A stretch of DNA of 64,000 nt from Actinoplanes campanulatus. Its GTDB lineage: Bacteria; Actinomycetota; Actinomycetes; Mycobacteriales; Micromonosporaceae. Of this stretch, positions 1-11,441 are shown one piece after another. The translations under genes were made by a program, and so were the position numbers. The notes beneath the pieces were generated by a model. It did not search any database and was not told the DNA's origin. It saw only the letters and a program-made list of their open reading frames with translations. Location: contig NZ_BMPW01000022.1 in assembly GCF_014647795.1 (NCBI RefSeq), positions 124,001-188,000 of the forward strand, written 5' to 3'. Position 1 is the first letter of the stretch. Each line of letters opens with the position of its first letter.

Positions 1-1211
1 CGCGTCCACACCGCCCCGGCCAGCCCGTAGTGCGTGTCGTTGGCGATCCGGACCGCCTCGTCCTCGCCACGGAACGTCTCCACGGTGAGCACCGGCCCGA
101 ACGACTCCTCGGTCACCACGCTCATCCCGGACCGGCAGCCGTCCAGAACCGTGGGCAGGTAGTAGAACCCGCCGGCCAGCTCCGGGTCGTCCGGGCGCCG
201 GCCGCCGCAGCGCAGCTTCGCGCCCTCGGCGAGCCCGGCCGCGACGTACGCCTCCACCTTGGCCAGATGGGCCGCCGAGATGAGCGGCCCGGTCTCGGCG
301 TCCGGGTCGAACGGGCCGCCCAGCCGGATCCGCGCGGCCCGCTCCACGACCGCGTCCACGAACTCGTCGTGCAGCGACTCCTCGACGATCAGCCGCGCCC
401 CGGCCGAGCAGACCTGCCCCGAGTGCAGGAAGACCGCGGTGAGCGCGAAGTCCACCGCGGTCTCCACGTCGGCGTCGGCGAACACCACGTTCGGGTTCTT
501 GCCGCCGAGTTCCAGGGCCACCCGCTTCACCGTGGCGGCGGCCGCGGCCATCAGCCTCCGCCCGGTGGCCAGGCTGCCGGTGAACGAGATCAGGTCGACC
601 CGGGGGTCCTCGGCCAGCGGCGCGCCGACCTCGGGGCCGGCGCCGAGCACCAGGTTCGCCACCCCGTCCGGCAGCCCGGCCTCGGCCAGCAGGTTCGTCA
701 GCCGGATCGCGGTCGACGGGGTGAGCTCGCTGGGTTTGAGCACGAACGTGTTCCCGGCGGCCAGCGCCGGGGCGACCTTCCAGGACGTCTGGAGCAGCGG
801 ATAGTTCCACGGCGTGATCAGCCCGCACACGCCGATCGGCTCGTGCGTGATCCGGCTGATCGCGTCGGTGCGGCCGGTCTCGATGACCCGGCCCGCGTCG
901 GTCGCCGCGATGCCCGCGAAGTACCGGAAGGCCTTCGCCACGTCCGCCATGTCGTACTCGCTCTCGACCAGGCGTTTGCCGGTGTCGAGCGACTCGGCGC
1001 GGGCCAGCTCCCCGGCGTCGCGGTCGATCAGGGCGGCGACCCGGTACAGCAGGTCGCCCCGCTCGACCGCCGGGGTGCGCGGCCACGGGCCGTCGTCGAA
1101 CGCCCGCCGGGCCACCGCGATCGCGGCGAGCGTGTCGCCGCGGGTGTGCTCGGGGACCTCCGCGACGAGGCTGCCGTCGGCCGGGTTGCGGATCTCCCGG
1201 GTGGCGGTCAC
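1..1211 (-). CDS. betB: Betaine aldehyde dehydrogenase, 3' end outside window
   Basis: NAD(P)-dependent aldehyde dehydrogenase, probably oxidising betaine aldehyde to glycine betaine in the cytoplasm. The visible ~403 residues (about 80% of a usual ~490-residue enzyme) include the substrate-channel motif ITPWNYP, the NAD-site FTGS, the general-base region LELGGKNPN and the catalytic Cys in SGQVCSAG; the C-terminus runs off the left edge. The GTG start at 1211 overlaps the betA stop (GTGA), so it is the last visible gene of a reductase-ferredoxin-betA-betB operon. Substrate is inferred from betA next door; other aldehydes are possible because the family is broad. Confidence 0.88.
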   Translation of the reverse strand, partial: MTATREIRNPADGSLVAEVPEHTRGDTLAAIAVARRAFDDGPWPRTPAVERGDLLYRVAALIDRDAGELARAESLDTGKRLVESEYDMADVAKAFRYFAGIAATDAGRVIETGRTDAISRITHEPIGVCGLITPWNYPLLQTSWKVAPALAAGNTFVLKPSELTPSTAIRLTNLLAEAGLPDGVANLVLGAGPEVGAPLAEDPRVDLISFTGSLATGRRLMAAAAATVKRVALELGGKNPNVVFADADVETAVDFALTAVFLHSGQVCSAGARLIVEESLHDEFVDAVVERAARIRLGGPFDPDAETGPLISAAHLAKVEAYVAAGLAEGAKLRCGGRRPDDPELAGGFYYLPTVLDGCRSGMSVVTEESFGPVLTVETFRGEDEAVRIANDTHYGLAGAVWT

Positions 1212-2869
1212 CGGTCGCTGCCCTGCCGGAAGAACGGCACCGGCTCCGCGGCCAGGGGAGTGTTGCCGAGGATCAGGTCGGCCGCCTTCTCGGCGACCAT
1301 CATCACCGGGGCGTAGATGTTGCCGTTCGTGACGTACGGCATGACCGAGGCGTCGACGACCCGCAGCCCGTCGACTCCGTGCACCCGCATGCTCCCCGGA
1401 TCGACCACCGACATCTCGTCGACACCCATCCTGGCCGTACAGGAGGGGTGCAGCGCGGTCTCGCCCTCCCGTCTCACCCAGTCGAGGATCTCCTCGTCCG
1501 ACTCGACCGCGGGACCGGGGGAGATCTCGCCACCGTTGTACGGATCGAGCGCCGCCTGACCGAGGATGTTCCGGGCCACCCGGACCGCCTCCACCCACTC
1601 GCGCCGGTCCTGATCGGTGGAGAGGTAGTTGAACCGCAGCGCCGGATGCTCCCGCGGATCCCGGCTGACGATCTTCACGCTGCCCCGGGCGTCGGAGTAC
1701 ATCGGACCGACGTGCACCTGGTAGCCGTGGCCACCGGCGGGCGCCGAGCCGTCGTAGCGGACCGCGATCGGCAGGAAGTGGAACATCAGGTTCGGGTAGG
1801 CGACGGTGTCGTTGGACCGGACGAAGCCGCCCGCCTCGAAGTGGTTGGTCGCCGCCGGACCGCCGCGCAGGAACAGCCACTGCGCGCCGATCCAGGGCCG
1901 GTGCCGCCATTTCAGGTAGGGCTGCATCGACACCGGTTGTGTGCAGGCGTACTGGACGTACACCTCGAGGTGGTCCTGGAGGTTCTCGCCGACGCCGGGC
2001 AGGTGGTGGACCGGGTCGACGCCGAGGGCGGACAGCTCGGCCGCGTTGCCCACACCGGACAATTGCAGCAGCTGGGGCGTGTTGATGGCGCCGCCGCAGA
2101 GGACGACCTCACCGGCGTGCACCCGTCGCGGAGCGCCGCCGCGGCGGGTGGTGAACTCGACGCCCACCGCCCGCTTCCCGTCGAAGACGACCCTGGACAC
2201 GTGCGCGCGTGTCCGTACCGTGAGATTGGGTCTTCTCATGGCGGGATGCAGATAGGCGCGAGCCGCGCTGAGACGGCGACCCCGGCGGATGTTGCGGTCG
2301 AAGAGGGCGAAGCCCTCCTGGCGCTCACCGTTGACGTCGGCGGTGGCCGGATATCCGGCCTGGCGGCTCGCCTCCAGCATGGCCTGGAACAGCGGGTTCG
2401 TCCCGGGACCGCGCTCCAGCACCAGCGGGCCGTCGTGGCCGCGGAACGGATCGTCCGGGTCGGCGGCCAGGCACGACTCCATCTTCTTGAAGTACGGCAG
2501 GCAGTGCGCGTAGTCCCAGTCCGCCATGCCCGGATCGGCGGCCCAGCGTTCGTAGTCCAGCGGGTTGCCGCGCTGGAAGATCATGCCGTTGATGCTGCTG
2601 GAGCCGCCGAGGACCTTGCCGCGGGCGTGGTAGACGCGGCGGCCGAACATGTGCGGCTCGGGCTCCGACCGGTATTTCCAGTCGTAGAAGCGGCTGCCGA
2701 TCGGGAAGGTCAGCGCCGCCGGCATGTGGATGAAGACGTCCCACGGATAGTCCGGGCGTCCCGCCTCCAGCACGAGGACCCTGGTGGCCGGATCCTCGGA
2801 GAGCCGGGCGGCGAGGGCGGAGCCGGCCGAGCCGCCGCCGACGATGACGAAGTCGTACCGGTCGGTCAT
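1208..2869 (-). CDS. betA: Choline dehydrogenase (GMC oxidoreductase)
   Basis: FAD enzyme of the glucose-methanol-choline family (553 aa) that oxidises choline to betaine aldehyde. The N-terminus carries the FAD-binding [13 protein letters not shown] motif; the GMC signature region [14 protein letters not shown] follows near residue 90, and the C-terminal catalytic area has [11 protein letters not shown] and the FAD-contact [11 protein letters not shown]. The protein follows proteobacterial BetA closely along its length (for example [23 protein letters not shown]). ATG at 2869 overlaps the ferredoxin stop (ATGA) and its own stop overlaps betB, indicating translational coupling. Together with betB it would make glycine betaine for the Rieske oxygenase encoded at 7.7 kb. 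Confidence 0.9.
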   Translation of the reverse strand: MTDRYDFVIVGGGSAGSALAARLSEDPATRVLVLEAGRPDYPWDVFIHMPAALTFPIGSRFYDWKYRSEPEPHMFGRRVYHARGKVLGGSSSINGMIFQRGNPLDYERWAADPGMADWDYAHCLPYFKKMESCLAADPDDPFRGHDGPLVLERGPGTNPLFQAMLEASRQAGYPATADVNGERQEGFALFDRNIRRGRRLSAARAYLHPAMRRPNLTVRTRAHVSRVVFDGKRAVGVEFTTRRGGAPRRVHAGEVVLCGGAINTPQLLQLSGVGNAAELSALGVDPVHHLPGVGENLQDHLEVYVQYACTQPVSMQPYLKWRHRPWIGAQWLFLRGGPAATNHFEAGGFVRSNDTVAYPNLMFHFLPIAVRYDGSAPAGGHGYQVHVGPMYSDARGSVKIVSRDPREHPALRFNYLSTDQDRREWVEAVRVARNILGQAALDPYNGGEISPGPAVESDEEILDWVRREGETALHPSCTARMGVDEMSVVDPGSMRVHGVDGLRVVDASVMPYVTNGNIYAPVMMVAEKAADLILGNTPLAAEPVPFFRQGSDR

Positions 2870-3186
2870 GGGCGGGCCTGTTCGGAGAGCGCCACGTGGA
2901 CGACGCCGTCGGTCACCCGGACCCGATGGGTGCGGACCGGCTTCTTCGCCGGCGGCGCGTCGACCGCGCCGGAGCGCAGGTCGAACCGGGAGGCGTGCAG
3001 CGGGCACTCCACCTCGCAGCCCTCCAGCCAGCCGTCGGCCAGGGAGGCGTCCTGGTGCGTACAGGTGTCGTCGATGGCGAAGACCTCTCCGTCCTCGGTG
3101 TGGAAGATCGCCACCGGCGGGTCGGTCTCCCACCGGTACGCCTCTCCCGGCGGGATCGTGCTGAGCGGGCACACGGGCTGGAACAT
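2866..3186 (-). CDS. Rieske-type [2Fe-2S] ferredoxin
   Basis: Small (106 aa) soluble Rieske ferredoxin. The two cluster-binding motifs are CTH (about residue 44) and CPLH (about residue 64), giving the usual two Cys and two His ligands. Such proteins carry electrons from a flavoprotein reductase to a Rieske oxygenase. It is coupled to the reductase upstream (TGATG, one shared base) and to betA downstream (ATGA). The only Rieske oxygenase in view is at 7733-8851, so that is its probable partner; this is inference from position. Confidence 0.88.
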   Translation of the reverse strand: MFQPVCPLSTIPPGEAYRWETDPPVAIFHTEDGEVFAIDDTCTHQDASLADGWLEGCEVECPLHASRFDLRSGAVDAPPAKKPVRTHRVRVTDGVVHVALSEQARP

Positions 3187-4304
3187 CAGGCCTCCTGCGG
3201 GACCGCGCGCACCTGGCGGCGCCATCGGGTGAACGACTTCGGCCGGTTCATGCCGAGCACCGCGACCGGATGCCCGTCGCGCTCGTAGACGGCCAGGAAG
3301 TCGCGCCGCTCCGGGTCGCCCTCGACGATCCGGACCGCGTCGCCCGGCTCCCGGCGGCCGGCGAACTGGATGCGCACGCCGTACTGGTCGGACCAGAGGT
3401 AGGGCTGCCGGGCCGGTGGCGGGGTGCCGCCGAGCAGGGTGGCCACCGCGGTCGCCGGATGGTCCATGGCGTGCGACCAGTGCTCGTTGCGGACGCCCGC
3501 GGCCACCGCACAGTCGCCGGTCGCCACCACGGTGGGCAGGCTCGTCGCGCCGTACGCGTCGGTCACCACCCCGCCCGCGAGGGCCAGCCCGGATCCGTCC
3601 AGCCACTCCACATCGGGCACCGCGCCGATCCCGGCCACCACGACGTCGGCCGGCAGCCGGGTGCCGTCGGCCAGTTCGACCGCCTCCACACGATCGGAAC
3701 CGGTCAGTCCGCGTACCGGGACGCCGGTCAACAGCCGTACCCCGTGGTCGCCGTGCAGCGCGGCGCAGACCGCGCCCATCTCACGCCCGAGCGGACCGGC
3801 CAGCGGGGTGTCCAGGGCCTCGACGACGGTGACGTCGCAGCCGAGCGACCGGGCGCTGGAGGCGACCTCGGCGCCGATGAAGCCCGCGCCGATGATCACC
3901 ACGTTCGGGCGCCGCCGGAGGTCGTCGCGCAGGGCGACGGCGTCGTCCAGCGTGCGCAGGGTCCGGGAACGGCCGAACGTCCGGGCCCGTGCTCCGGTCG
4001 CGATGACCACGCCGTCCGCCCGGACCTCCGTGCCGTCGTCGAGATGGACGCTGCGCCCGCGTGGATCCAGCCGGGTCGCCGTGACGCCCAGGCGCCAGTC
4101 GATGCCGAGGTCCTCGTGGTCGAGGGCGAGGTCGTTCTCGGTGCAGGCGCCGGTCAGGAAGTCCTTGGACAGCGGCGGGCGGTCATAGGGGTGGCGGCGC
4201 TCGGCTCCGATGAGGATGATCTCGCCGGAGAAGGACTGCCGGCGCAGCGCGCGTGCGGCGGCGAGGCCGGACAGGGAAGCGCCGACGATCGCGACTTTCT
4301 CCAC
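3186..4304 (-). CDS. FAD-dependent ferredoxin reductase
   Basis: NAD(P)H:ferredoxin reductase of the rubredoxin/putidaredoxin reductase fold (372 aa, slightly short for the ~400-residue family). FAD site [14 protein letters not shown] is at residues 4-17; RPPLSKDFL follows near 45, and the NAD(P) site [14 protein letters not shown] is near residue 135. The C-terminal reductase domain ends with [11 protein letters not shown]. First gene of the leftward operon; GTG start at 4304, 145 bp from the divergent IclR gene. It would deliver electrons to the adjacent Rieske ferredoxin and then the oxygenase, replacing the single fused reductase (GbcB type) of Pseudomonas betaine demethylase. Confidence 0.85.
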   Translation of the reverse strand: MEKVAIVGASLSGLAAARALRRQSFSGEIILIGAERRHPYDRPPLSKDFLTGACTENDLALDHEDLGIDWRLGVTATRLDPRGRSVHLDDGTEVRADGVVIATGARARTFGRSRTLRTLDDAVALRDDLRRRPNVVIIGAGFIGAEVASSARSLGCDVTVVEALDTPLAGPLGREMGAVCAALHGDHGVRLLTGVPVRGLTGSDRVEAVELADGTRLPADVVVAGIGAVPDVEWLDGSGLALAGGVVTDAYGATSLPTVVATGDCAVAAGVRNEHWSHAMDHPATAVATLLGGTPPPARQPYLWSDQYGVRIQFAGRREPGDAVRIVEGDPERRDFLAVYERDGHPVAVLGMNRPKSFTRWRRQVRAVPQEA

Positions 4305-4321
4305 GCCGGTAATCGCCCCCT

Positions 4322-4338
4322 GTTGTGGAACACGAAAC
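4322..4338 (+). promoter_or_regulatory. Putative IclR operator 1
   Basis: GTTGTG-N5-CGAAAC, an imperfect inverted repeat 17 bp before the reductase start codon. The same layout recurs at 5272-5288 (13 of 20 aligned bases identical including flanks). Placed to control the leftward bet operon. Binding by the neighbouring IclR protein is inference. Confidence 0.5.
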
Positions 4339-4401
4339 AGTCAGTGAGATCCGCAACAGCCTGTCGGGGGATTGATCGATAGTCAAGAGTGCGACAGATA
4401 C

Positions 4402-4418
4402 CGGTCGAATCTCGCAAC
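4402..4418 (+). promoter_or_regulatory. Putative IclR operator 2
   Basis: CGGTCG-N5-CGCAAC, the inverted orientation of the GTTGCG-N5 palindrome, in the middle of the divergent control region. A lone CGCAAC half-site is also present at 4352-4357. Confidence 0.4.
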
Positions 4419-4441
4419 GTGCCCGAAATTCCTGCCCTAGT

Positions 4442-4458
4442 GTTGCGCCATGAGCAAC
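4442..4458 (+). promoter_or_regulatory. Putative IclR operator 3, over iclR start codon
   Basis: GTTGCG-N5-AGCAAC; the five central bases contain the ATG of the IclR gene (4450). Position suggests autorepression. Part of the repeated GTTGCG family found on both sides of this gene. Confidence 0.42.
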
Positions 4459-5226
4459 GAGTCCGAGCCGGGTCCCGCCCTAGTGCAGTCCGTGGACCGC
4501 GCCCTGAGCATCCTGGAGATCCTGGCGAGGCGCCGCAGCGCCGGGGTCACCGAGATCGGCCGGGAGCTCGGTGTGCACAAGTCCACCGCGTTCCGCCTGC
4601 TCGCGGTCCTGGAGAGCCGGGGCTTCGTGGAGCAGACCCAGGAGCGTGGCACCTACCGGCTCGGCCTCGGCGTGGTGCGTCTGGCCGGGGCGGTGGCCGC
4701 GCAGCTCGACCTGAGCCGGCAGGGCCACGAGGTGTGCGACCGGCTCGCCGCCGACCTGGGGGAGACCGTCAACATCGCCATCCTGGACGGCAGCCGCGTC
4801 GTCAACATCACCCAGAGCCGCGGCGCCGCCTCGGTGACCAGCTACAACTGGGTCGGCCGGCAGACGCCGCCGCACGCCACGTCCAGCGGCAAGGTGCTGC
4901 TGGCGTTCGCGCCCGAGCCGGTCCGGGCCGCCGTCCTCGCTGAGCCGCTCGAACGGTTCACCCCCGCCACCCTCACCGGCGGAGGCGAGTTGATCGCCGA
5001 GCTGGACGCGGTCCGGTCGGCCGGATGGGGGTCCACGAGCGAGGAGTACGAAGTGGGACTCAACGCCGTGGCCGCGCCGATCCGGGGCGCCGACGGCTCG
5101 GTGGTGGCCGCCCTCAGCGTCTCCGGGCCGGCGTACCGGCTGGACCGGGCGGCGTTCCCGGAGATCGCGAAGCGGGTGATCGTCGCTGCCGGCGAGGTGA
5201 GCGGGCGGATGGGATTCATGGCTTGA
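4450..5226 (+). CDS. IclR-family transcriptional regulator
   Basis: 258 aa. N-terminal winged helix-turn-helix (ALSILEILARR ... VTEIGRELGVHKSTAFRLLAVL, about residues 15-50) followed by the IclR effector-binding domain with the typical ATSSGKVLLAF stretch near residue 140 and the GxTSEEYEVGLNAVAAPI region near 205. It lies between the leftward bet operon and the rightward demethylase genes and its flanks carry repeated GTTGCG palindromes, so it is probably the local regulator of choline/betaine use. The effector is unknown. Confidence 0.88.
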   Translation: MSNESEPGPALVQSVDRALSILEILARRRSAGVTEIGRELGVHKSTAFRLLAVLESRGFVEQTQERGTYRLGLGVVRLAGAVAAQLDLSRQGHEVCDRLAADLGETVNIAILDGSRVVNITQSRGAASVTSYNWVGRQTPPHATSSGKVLLAFAPEPVRAAVLAEPLERFTPATLTGGGELIAELDAVRSAGWGSTSEEYEVGLNAVAAPIRGADGSVVAALSVSGPAYRLDRAAFPEIAKRVIVAAGEVSGRMGFMA

Positions 5227-5248
5227 CGCGGGCCTGACTGTGCGTTGA

Positions 5249-7723
<2,475 letters not shown>

Positions 7724-7732
7724 GGAGTGGCC

Positions 7733-8851
7733 GTGACCGCAAGCCTGATCCCCACCCTGCCCGGCCACTACTACACCGACCCCACGATCTTCACCCTGGA
7801 GCAGTCGCGGATCTTCGAGCGGATGTGGATCTGCGCGGTGCGGGCCGCCGACCTGCCGAAACCGGGCAGCTTCCGGACGGTCGACGTCGGGCGGGAGAGC
7901 GTCGTCATCGTCCGGGGCCGCGACGGCGTGCTGCGCGCCTTCCTCAACGTCTGCCGGCACCGGGGCGCGAAGCTCTGCACCGAACCGGGCGGTGAGGTGC
8001 GGCGGGCCATCCAGTGCCCCTACCACGCCTGGACCTACGGGCTGGACGGCAGGCTGATCGCGGCGCCCAACCTGACGCGGATGCCGGACATCGACCGTGT
8101 CGAGTACGGGCTGATCACCGTCCACCTGCGGGAGTGGATCGGGTACGTCTGGGTGTGCCTGGCGGACGAGCCGCCGTCGTTCTCCGACGACGTGACGGGC
8201 GCGGTCATCGAGCGGCTCGGCGATCTGGGGGCGATCGACTCGTACGAGATCGAGAGCCTCGACGTGGGCCGGCGCATCACCTACGACGTGCGGGCCAACT
8301 GGAAGCTGATCGTCGAGAACTTCATGGAGTGCTACCACTGCGCCACCATCCACCCGGAGCTGACCGAGGTGCTGCCGGAGTTCGCCGACGGCTACGCGGC
8401 CCAGTACTACGTGGGCCACGGGGCCGAGTTCGGCACCGGCGTCCAGGGCTTCACCGTGGACGGGAGCGAGGGCTTCGCGAAGCTGCCCGGCGTGACCGAC
8501 GACCAGGACCGGCGCTACTACGCGATCACCATCAAGCCGCAGGTCTTCGTCAACCTGGTGCCGGACCACATCATCCTGCACCGGATGTACCCGGTCGCCG
8601 CCGACCGCACGATCGTCGAGTGCGACTGGCTCTACTCGGGACAGGTGGTGGAGTCCGGCCGGGACGTGTCCCGTTCGGTGGAGCTGTTCCATCGGGTGAA
8701 CGTGCAGGACTTCGAGGCCTGCGAGCGGTGCCAGCCGGCGATGGGCTCCCGCGCGTACGCCCGGGGCGGGGTCCTGGTCCCGTCCGAGCACCACATCGGC
8801 GCCTTCCACGAATGGGTCACCGACCGGCTCGGAGACGCTGTGATTGACTAG
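7733..8851 (+). CDS. Rieske oxygenase alpha subunit, probable glycine betaine monooxygenase
   Basis: 372 aa. Rieske domain with CRH and CPYH cluster motifs (about residues 71-92), then a catalytic domain with mononuclear iron ligands in NFMECYHCATIHPEL (about residue 200). This is the GbcA/choline-carnitine monooxygenase-like branch. Start taken at GTG 7733, five bases after GAGGAG; the GTG at 7727 overlaps that ribosome site. With BetA/BetB making betaine, the dimethylglycine dehydrogenase-like gene next to it and a ferredoxin/reductase pair in the divergent operon, N-demethylation of glycine betaine is the best reading; carnitine or another quaternary amine is the alternative. Confidence 0.83.
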   Translation: MTASLIPTLPGHYYTDPTIFTLEQSRIFERMWICAVRAADLPKPGSFRTVDVGRESVVIVRGRDGVLRAFLNVCRHRGAKLCTEPGGEVRRAIQCPYHAWTYGLDGRLIAAPNLTRMPDIDRVEYGLITVHLREWIGYVWVCLADEPPSFSDDVTGAVIERLGDLGAIDSYEIESLDVGRRITYDVRANWKLIVENFMECYHCATIHPELTEVLPEFADGYAAQYYVGHGAEFGTGVQGFTVDGSEGFAKLPGVTDDQDRRYYAITIKPQVFVNLVPDHIILHRMYPVAADRTIVECDWLYSGQVVESGRDVSRSVELFHRVNVQDFEACERCQPAMGSRAYARGGVLVPSEHHIGAFHEWVTDRLGDAVID

Positions 8852-8879
8852 CGCTCATGCTCCGGTACCAGGTGATGCG

Positions 8880-10043
8880 GTGACGGCCGGGCCGGCCTCG
8901 GCCACCCGCCCGCACAACCGCAAGCAGCTCATCGTCGAGGCCGCCGGTCAGGTGTTCAGCGAACGCGGCTACCACGCCGCGTCGATGGAGGAGATCGCCG
9001 CCGGGGTCGGCATCAGCGCCGCGGCGCTGTACCGGCACTTCCCGAACAAGTACGCGCTGTTCGCCGAGTGCGCCGAGGTGATGGTGGACCGGCTCGTTCT
9101 TGCTCTGCGGGAGGCGCCGTCCGGCGCCTCCCTCCGCGACGTGTTCGCCGCCGTCACCCGGGTGACGGTCGCGCACCGCGCCTCCGGCGGCCTGTACCGG
9201 TGGGAGGCCCGCTACCTGGAGGCCGCCGACCGCCGGCGGCTGCGGGGCAAGTTCGAGCAGGTGGTGGGGCGGGTCACCGAGTTGGTGGCCGGCGAGTTCC
9301 CCCTTCCGGAGGCACGGCTGCGGGCCGTGGCGGCGCTCGGCGCCATCGGGTCGATCACCATGCACCACACCTCGATCGCCCAGCGCCGCGTCGAGGACCT
9401 GCTGCTCGGGTCGGCCCTGCACGTGGCGGCCACCGACCCGTCGGCCGCCGCCGGCAGCGCCGGGCTGGTCGAGCCGCCCGCCTCGCCGGTGCCGCGGACC
9501 AGACGGGCGGAGATCCTGGCGGCCGCCGTCCCGCTGTTCGCCCGGGACGGGTTCGCCACCGTCACGAACGCGCAGATCGCGCAGGCGGTGGGCCTGGCCC
9601 CGTCGGCGATCTACCGGCACTATCCCGGCAAGGTCGACATCCTGGTGGCGGCGTGCCTCCAGGCGGCCGGGCTGCTCGCGCAGGCGGTGGAGCAGAGCCT
9701 GGAGCACGCGGCCGGCCCGCGGGCGGCGGTGAAGGCGCTGGCCGCGGCGTACGTCGCCTACAAGTTCGAGCACGACGCGCTCAACAGCGTCGCCGAGGCC
9801 GAGATCGCCGGCCTGCCGGACGACCTGAAGCGGCCGCTCATCCTCGCCCAGCGGGAGCACATCGCGATCTGGGAGCAGCAGTTGCGCGGCGTCCGTCCGG
9901 AGTTGGACGCGCGTCAGGCCCGGCTGCTGGTGCACGCCGGGTTCGGCGTGGTGGTGGAGGCCGGGCGCGCGCTGCGCTGGGAGAACACGCCCGGCCACCG
10001 GGACGCCGTCACCGCGCTGGTGATCGGCGCCCTCACGCTCTGA
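8880..10043 (+). CDS. Tandem TetR-family regulator (two HTH domains)
   Basis: About 387 aa, twice the normal TetR length, with two complete TetR DNA-binding units: residues ~14-60 (ASMEEIAAGVGISAAALYRHF) and ~205-250 (VTNAQIAQAVGLAPSAIYRHY), each followed by an alpha-helical ligand domain. Start taken at GTG 8880 behind AGGTGA; a TTG at 8844, overlapping the oxygenase stop, is in the same frame and cannot be excluded. It follows the oxygenase closely and ends 4 bp before the convergent lcp gene, so it could serve the betaine genes or lcp/tct. Tandem TetRs may bind DNA as a pseudo-dimer from one chain; this is inference. Confidence 0.82.
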   Translation: MTAGPASATRPHNRKQLIVEAAGQVFSERGYHAASMEEIAAGVGISAAALYRHFPNKYALFAECAEVMVDRLVLALREAPSGASLRDVFAAVTRVTVAHRASGGLYRWEARYLEAADRRRLRGKFEQVVGRVTELVAGEFPLPEARLRAVAALGAIGSITMHHTSIAQRRVEDLLLGSALHVAATDPSAAAGSAGLVEPPASPVPRTRRAEILAAAVPLFARDGFATVTNAQIAQAVGLAPSAIYRHYPGKVDILVAACLQAAGLLAQAVEQSLEHAAGPRAAVKALAAAYVAYKFEHDALNSVAEAEIAGLPDDLKRPLILAQREHIAIWEQQLRGVRPELDARQARLLVHAGFGVVVEAGRALRWENTPGHRDAVTALVIGALTL

Positions 10044-10047
10044 CCGC

Positions 10048-11262
10048 TCAGGTGCCGGCCCGGTTGCCGGTCGGGATGGTGATCGGCGTGTACGTGGCCG
10101 ACGTCCCGTTGTTGAGGAACAGCATCGCCACGCCGCGGATGAACTGGTCGAAGAGCGAGTACGTGGTCGGGATGATCCCCGACGTCCCCTCCCGGAACGC
10201 CACGTACGCCGGCCAGCCGACCTCGATGATCGCGCGGGAGGCGTAGTCGCGCGGCAGCCTCAGCCAGTTGCCGACCTGGTCACCGAGCAGGTAGCGGGCG
10301 AACTCCCGCTGGAAGCCCTTGGTGACGCCCAGGTCCACCTGCGAGGTCAGCCCGAGCAGGATGTCGGCCAGGTCGATGCCCTCCGGGGTGGGCGCGAGCA
10401 GCGGCGTCAGCGCGTACTGCGACTGAGCCCTGGCCGCCGCCCAGGTCGCCGGGATGAAGTCGTCCCGCACGCCCAGCAGGTGCAGCGCCACCTGCCACAT
10501 GTGCAGGAACGCCTCCTCCTCGGCGGCCGACATCCGGATGCCCCACGACTTCAGCTTGCCGTGCACGAAGGTGCCCAGGCTGTGGAAGGTGATCAGGATG
10601 TCGCCGTTGCTGATCGGGATGAAGTCCTGGTCGTCGGTGACCGCCCGCCAGTGCGGGGACTGCGGCAGCAGGTGCCGGACCGCGGCGTGGGTGAGGCGGG
10701 TCTTGTTCGAGGTGACGACGAAATGGCCGGTCGGCTTGAAGGCGTCGACGGCGCTCAGGTCGTACCCGTAGGTGAAGGTCTTGGCCGCCCGCGACTTCAT
10801 CACGGCGCCGCCCTCGGACCAGTAGACGTTGCGCGCCTCCCGCGGGATGACCGTGCTCATGATGCCGCTGCCCAGGCCGTAGAGCAGGAAGAGGTACATG
10901 CTCATCCGCTTGTTGAACTGGGCGGCACGGTCGAGTTTGGTCTGATCGGCCCACGACGGCAGCCGGTTGTGCGCCTGGAGGTAGGTGGTGAGCGCCGCCG
11001 GGATGCCGCTCGGCAGCGCGTCGCCGTTGTCGACCCACTTCTCGAACGCCGTGTTGACGCCCGGGATCTGACCGTTCTCCAGGAGGTCGACGAGCAGCGG
11101 GTCGGTGGCGTCGTCCCAGACACCCCACGGGTCGGTGACGGTGTCCGTCGCGGCGATCGAGCCGGACGACGACCAGGCCCAGGCCTTCGAGGGGTCGGCC
11201 ACGCCCACCAGACCGAGGGCGGCACCGATGGTGAGGACACGTCGTCTACTGAGATTCTGCAT
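10048..11262 (-). CDS. lcp: Latex clearing protein, secreted rubber oxygenase
   Basis: 404 aa, DUF2236/Lcp family, a heme b dioxygenase that cleaves cis-1,4-polyisoprene outside the cell. Twin-arginine signal SRRRVLTIGAALGLVG at residues 5-20 with likely cleavage after AWA. Residues E142, R158, K161, T162 and H192 reproduce the spacing of the functional residues E148, R164, K167, T168 and H198 known for Streptomyces K30 Lcp, H192 being the expected heme ligand. Transcribed away from tctC across a 179-bp control region. The tandem TetR converges on its 3' end. Identification is firm by family; substrate use has not been shown. Confidence 0.88.
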   Translation of the reverse strand: MQNLSRRRVLTIGAALGLVGVADPSKAWAWSSSGSIAATDTVTDPWGVWDDATDPLLVDLLENGQIPGVNTAFEKWVDNGDALPSGIPAALTTYLQAHNRLPSWADQTKLDRAAQFNKRMSMYLFLLYGLGSGIMSTVIPREARNVYWSEGGAVMKSRAAKTFTYGYDLSAVDAFKPTGHFVVTSNKTRLTHAAVRHLLPQSPHWRAVTDDQDFIPISNGDILITFHSLGTFVHGKLKSWGIRMSAAEEEAFLHMWQVALHLLGVRDDFIPATWAAARAQSQYALTPLLAPTPEGIDLADILLGLTSQVDLGVTKGFQREFARYLLGDQVGNWLRLPRDYASRAIIEVGWPAYVAFREGTSGIIPTTYSLFDQFIRGVAMLFLNNGTSATYTPITIPTGNRAGT

Positions 11263-11310
11263 TAGCTTCCCACCTTCGTACGGGGTGTTACGCGGGTGTG
11301 GCTACGTTCA

Positions 11311-11409
11311 TCGATATGTGATTTTCGATTAACATAGCGGCACCTGGCCGCACTCGGCAAGGTGGCTCCTCTAGTGATCAACCTCGATATGCGAATACGG
11401 TCATCGAGG
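11311..11409 (+). promoter_or_regulatory. Repeated TCGATATGYGA motif in lcp-tctC control region
   Basis: TCGATATGTGA (11311-11321) and TCGATATGCGA (11384-11394) are direct repeats 73 bp apart, close to seven helical turns. The second lies in an inverted repeat CCTCGAT (11382-11388)/ATCGAGG (11403-11409). One copy is near each divergent gene, as expected for a shared regulator. The protein that binds is not known. Confidence 0.4.
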
Positions 11410-11441
11410 AAGTTCCGAGGCTTCGACAAGGAGGTCGAAAC

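Noticed and set aside
30-3232. Long plus-strand open frames over the bet operon
   Set aside because: Arg/Pro/Gly-rich products without ribosome sites, antisense to well-supported betB, betA and ferredoxin genes; typical of high-GC DNA.
7727-7729. Upstream GTG as start of the Rieske oxygenase
   Set aside because: It overlaps the GAGGAG ribosome site that fits GTG 7733 with normal spacing.
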